Below, one piece after another: positions 59,753 to 64,000 of a stretch of DNA of 64,000 nucleotides. Source of the stretch: Annona cherimola (lineage: Eukaryota > Streptophyta > Magnoliopsida > Magnoliales > Annonaceae); assembly GCA_030490835.1 (NCBI GenBank), contig CM059975.1, positions 9,801,579-9,865,578 on the forward strand, read 5' to 3'. Under the pieces are notes generated by a model. The model had not been told where the DNA came from, made no database searches, and saw nothing but the letters and a program-made list of their open reading frames with translations. Made by a program: the position numbers and the translations under genes. Numbering within the stretch: position 1 is the stretch's first letter; each line of letters opens with the position of its first letter.

Positions 59753-62700
59753 TCAGATCTTTGGCTTCTTGGGAGGCCCCATGTCCGTTGGCTCCGCCTT
59801 GCGTTTCAGACCCAAGAAATGCTCTACCTGAAAAACAGCAACACATGACTGAACTTAGGACCTCCAAAAACGGATATCTTTGCAGTGAACTCATTAAAAG
59901 CAAAGCAATATTAGTTTCTAAGAGCATCTTCAATGTTGAAAGAACTTTCAATTTTCAAATAATTGCCCATGATATCCCAACAAGGAGCGAAGCAATAATA
60001 TGATAAGCCACTCATTGCTCAAGCTAGTGCAAAGCTGACCTTCAAATACTGACAACTTTTTTTTATTATGTCACCCACGTTAGATCACCAGGCAACTGAC
60101 GGAAGGGTACTCCAAGGAGGGGTAAATGAGACAAATGTCTCAACCCAACTTCGAACCCTGGACCTCACAAGGTCATCCTCATCATAAAAATCATCATCGC
60201 AATGAACACTGTCAGCAGATGCTCATAGCATAGAATTTTACATCATTAATGCTGAATAAGAAGATTTTGCTGAGGCTTTATAGGCCAATAGCAATATGGC
60301 TAGGACCATTGGCTCATGCTCTTCAACATGTAGAGGCCATGCCATAACAAATACCACAGCAGGGATGGGCTGATATATTGTCAAGGTTAGCTAAGGTCAC
60401 CCCATATAATAAGAAATGTGGGTGAATGTGCCAATGTGGAGTTGAGTGCGAGCTTTGCTAACCTTCCTATCACCAAGCATTGGAGTCAGGCTCCCAGGAT
60501 GGTCTTTCTCAACAGTAGCAAACCCACTTCTTGGATCACTGGTTTGCCTGGAATTTTGTTGCAGAAATATAATTAGTAATCCAAAAAATAATAATCACAA
60601 AAAACCCGCCCAGCCATCAAATGTCATATAGATGAGGATTACATCAAAATGGACTTCTAAGAAATTTCTGACATGAATGTGCATGAGGGAATCAGTGAGA
60701 ACACATAACAGCAACAGATAATAAGAACAAGAAGGCTGCTCATTGTGATCTTGCAGTGCAGGTCAAGAATTCCCATAGAGAGGGACAGGGTGTAAAGGAA
60801 GGCCAAGAAGGAAAGAGGTCAGAGAAACAGGCCCATAGTCGAACTCGGAATATGGCCCATAATGCAGTAATAAGAGCAGGAAGAATGGACTAAGAAATCA
60901 GTTTTATTATCGAGATGGAATCAAATTTCCCGAAGCTGCCTGGATTCCAATATATATTTGCTTAAAGCCATAATGAAATAGCCAAAGGAAGCTGAAGCAG
61001 CAACTCAAGGAATACATTAAACAAAGTGAGAGTAAATGAAGAAGAATAAACAGAATCTTTAAATATGAATTTTTAATCAACCCCCCCCCCCCCCCAAAAA
61101 AAAGTCCTATCATCTTTAGAACTCTTTTGTGCCCAACCTGTAGAAAGTCCAACTAATGGACCATTCGAAAAGTTAATAATTATTGGGCATTGGGACTGAT
61201 TCATGGGCCTGTTGGGCCTAAACTGACTTTCGAATCTTTGAATGCACCTGCACCACACCTAGATCACCCGACCTCCTATGACCATCTACCATCTTGGGAG
61301 CATCTCTCTGTTTGTTTTGTTTTGTTTTTTCTTTTGAACTTCTCATGGGCACTAAACACAGATCAAGAATACCAGCTTAGAGGTCAAATGTGATAACAGT
61401 TCCTCACTCCCAAATCAAAAGGCTAAAAAGGTGGGCAGGCAGCTTGAACTGATCAAATATATTAGCAGCTGTCATCAGTAAGGAGAAATTTAACGAGAAT
61501 AACAAATAATGAGTTCTATCGAGAAGACAGCTTTCAGAAGAATCTAAGGGTGTGTTAGGAAGTGAGAGAAAAAAATTGTGTAAAAAGTTTTGGTGGAAAA
61601 GTTTTTGACAATGAGAGAGTGATATGATAAGGGTAATGATGAGGAATAAAGAGAATAAAGTTAAAATAGATAAGTAGTTGTATAGAAAAAATGTGAAGAA
61701 ATAATTGAAAAATAGGATAATTGTATAAAAAGAGTGATGAAATGATTAGAAATATGGTAGAAGTAGAGGGGGAAAAGTTTTGCATGTAAAACTTTTTTTT
61801 TTCTTTTTTTGGGTTACCAAACACACCCTGAGGCAAGTACTACATGACTGATACGGATAAAAGCATTTGCTGGGTGCAGAAAAGAAGCATTTGAAATGCA
61901 ATGGCTAGCAAAGGTGAGATTTTGGGGATTACAGCTTCCCGTTACCATCTGCATTGCGCACTCAGTGCTGCTTATCATGTTCTGTATTTCTCTTGGCTCT
62001 CAAGTCTCAACAAGCTAATTCACAATGTACAAGAAAAGAAGAAATGGGGATCTATGAAATGTGTGTCAATGCACAGAATACCAGCTATGCTATAAATCTG
62101 TTCCTTCATTTCTCCCATTGACATGCTTTTCTGTTGTTCCCAGCAATACAGAAACAGCAGTCATAAGAAAAACAAAGGCAGGCAGAAAGAAATCATACCC
62201 TGGTTTAACATGCCCACTAAGAACAAGATATGGGGATTTTGTCTGAGCCTGTGCTTCTCGCATTCTTTCCATTGAAAGTAAAGGGGTGTCAGAAGCCTTC
62301 ATCTGTTTCAGCTTCAGTTCTTCAAAGAATTGTTTCTGACGTTTTTCCATCTTCATCTTTCCTGGCCCCTTGCCATGAAATTTATGAGAAATCATCCGAA
62401 ATGCCTCTTTTGGAGTCATCTGGTAAATCAAACAGACAATAGTTAGGTGGCAATACAGTCAATCTCGCATTACATAACATTTGTGACAGTGAAAACCTAA
62501 AGAGCCTTGACTTGCAACATCCAAATTGTAAGAAATCTAATACAAAATTATCAATCAAGGCTGCAACCCAGTAGGAAAGAATGCTAGATGGTGGTCACTC
62601 ATCCAGAGGGTGTGGACAGCAGTTTAATAGAATATCCAGAAAATCTATAAATCTACTTATTTTCAGTTTATAAGCATAACATTGGCAACTCAACCATACA

Positions 62701-64000
62701 TCCATTCTTTAGTGCCGTGAAAAAAGTAAACATGAATTATATTGTGTAGGCTGCTGTAAAAGCAAATGATACCCTTGAGCATTAGTTAAATAGTTCTTTG
62801 AAAAAGACTTACTATACGGCCAAATTCATCTGTTCTCTCAATGCGAATCTCCTTTGTTGCATCCTCATCATAAATGCCGACAAGTTTACTTTTCTTCTTG
62901 TCCATGTTTCTCCCACCCCACTCTACAGTCTCCTTGAGCGTTCCTCTCTCTTTGAGCAGCTGAAGTGCACCTGACAATCCTTTCCCAACTGCCGGCTCAT
63001 GGGTAGTTGTATCCAGAACTGGTTCGTCTCTCTCCACTTCAACAGGCAGTTCACCATTATCATTTTCACTTACTTCCATCCAACCACCACCTTCATCTTG
63101 TTCCTTGTCAAGGGATTTTGGTTCCTCTTCCTCGAAAACATCTTCTGTTTCAGGCTTATGGGTATCTGAGATAGAGACAAAAAATTGCATTAGTTGAATC
63201 CAGTAACATAACAACAAATGATCAACACGCAAACAGGATGAGACAAAATAAATACTCAAGCATCAGCTACAGTAAAGAAGCTCCCAGCATCCCACCCATG
63301 ATTGATTTGAAATATCAGTCTTAAATTGGGCTCTTCCTGTATTTCCGTTGCACTATTACAGAATGCCTAATTCTATTCCAGTCCAATAATGAATTGTAAT
63401 GATTCGATACTTACATAAGGATGGAAGCTCCATGCTTATCCTTAGCTTTTAATTTTAAATGAATTTTTTTAAAATCTAAACCATTTATCATGTATAACAT
63501 GCAAACAAAAATAATTTTCCATGGGAAACTTATATCAAAGTGAATACATAGCTATTAAAATTTTTGAAAAATGAATAGCATAAACATAGAAAGTTTGCAA
63601 TATATGTAATTTTTTAAGAAAGTTTGCAACGTATGTAATTTTTGAAATCATAAATAAATACACATGGATAAACATGATAAATGGTTTAGGTAGGTTTAAA
63701 ATATATATTTTTCAGAATTAGAAAACCAAGGGTAAGCATGGAGCCTTTACGCTTACAGTAAGTATTGAATCATTACCCGATAATGAAACAAGGCATCCAT
63801 TTCACAGAGCTTCAATTTTAAACAGCTAGTAAGTTCCACTGAACATGTAATGGCATGTCCGGCAAACCATGAAACAAAAAAGAACAAAGACAGAAAGGTT
63901 ACCTTCATCCAACTTTATTTTTGATACAAATTCTTCCATCTCAGTAAAAACAAGCCTCTTTTCATGTGGGTCCCCGAAGAGGGGGTTCTGGGTGTCCTCT
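59753..64000 (-). CDS. DOT2: DOT2/SART1-family splicing factor, 3' part
   Basis: Minus-strand exons in gene order: 63903 to beyond 64000, 62813-63165, 62199-62419, 60463-60547, 59753-59827. Borders are GT/AG and phases agree. SART1 (yeast Snu66) is a U4/U6.U5 tri-snRNP protein; the Arabidopsis orthologue is DOT2/MDF, needed for splicing, vein patterning and meristem upkeep. Landmarks are VFTEMEEFVSKIKLDE at the window edge, ETVEWGGRNMDKKKSKLVGI, IERTDEFGRI across a splice site into MTPKEAFRMISHKFHGKGPG, SPYLVLSGHVKPG, GFATVEKDHPGSLTPMLGD, and the end VEHFLGLKRKAEP..KKPKI with a basic tail that may act as a nuclear signal. The N-terminal RS/KE-rich part lies outside the window. The exon 62813-63165 product is very acidic. 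Introns hold two MITEs (61548-61828 and 63395-63778). Confidence 0.93.
60060..60190 (-). mobile_element. Possible SINE or retroelement fragment in DOT2 intron
   Basis: On the minus strand it has AGGGTTCGAAGTTGG, close to a Pol III B box, and ends in an A-rich run next to TTGTCAGTATTTG. No matching target duplication was found. It could equally be an LTR-retroelement scrap. Confidence 0.3.
61548..61828. mobile_element. Tourist-like MITE in DOT2 intron
   Basis: The left end is GGGTGTGTTAGGAAGTGAG; the right end reverse-complemented is GGGTGTGTTTGGTAACCC. It is flanked by TAA and TGA, an imperfect 3-base duplication. The AT-rich interior resembles other Tourist-like members. An A/C homopolymer (C15 then A) lies nearby at 61081-61103. 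Confidence 0.6.
63395..63778. mobile_element. Foldback MITE in DOT2 intron, GGGTAATGATT-ended family
   Basis: The left end GTAATGATTCGATACTTAC, then GCTCCATGCTTATCCTTAG, pairs with the right end, which reverse-complemented reads GGGTAATGATTCAATACTTA then GGCTCCATGCTTACCCTTGG. Second member of the 26776-27112 family. Non-coding. Confidence 0.7.

Noticed and set aside
1..64000. A novel defence, biosynthetic or mobile gene system
   Set aside because: Every convincing coding gene belongs to a known plant family and the rest is non-coding repeat DNA; nothing supports a multi-gene system.

Overview
This is nuclear DNA from a flowering plant. The coding exons are short, flanked by GT/AG borders, and sit in AT-rich introns and intergenic DNA packed with small transposons. 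The conserved genes read as an angiosperm, and the ARP7 protein leans towards a monocot (low confidence, from memory of the family). No operon, CRISPR array or other prokaryotic structure is present.

The dominant structure is a near-identical direct repeat. Bases 1-21819 match 29840-51308 almost line for line, with scattered substitutions and small indels. The first copy runs into a run of exactly 100 Ns (21820-21919), which cuts through the ARP7 gene. The simplest reading is that two contig ends carrying the two alleles of one locus were placed in tandem, so this is probably not a true tandem duplication. The sequence cannot prove that.

Layout: 1-10600 is intergenic DNA with MITEs, foldback elements and a 974-bp hAT-like element. 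At 10625-16757 lies a 13-exon plus-strand gene for a PRUNE-type DHH/DHHA2 protein with altered catalytic motifs. At 18770-21074 are the last four exons of a convergent ARP7 gene, cut by the gap. At 21920-29839 is 7.9 kb seen once, gene-free and full of repeats. At 29840-51308 the same locus appears again: PRUNE-like at 40517-46262 and a complete seven-exon ARP7 at 48246-52587. Beyond the repeat come a cadmium-induced-AS8-like glycine-zipper protein (54878-55740, minus), a 1360-bp hAT-like element with a perfect 8-bp target duplication (56375-57734), and the 3' part of a DOT2/SART1 splicing-factor gene (59753 to beyond 64000, minus).

The genes are independent housekeeping genes (phosphohydrolase-like scaffold, chromatin remodelling, a small Gly-rich protein, the U4/U6.U5 tri-snRNP); nothing suggests they act together. 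The most informative non-gene signals are the duplication with its allelic insertions, the PRUNE active-site changes, and several small transposon families whose ends and target duplications can be read directly.
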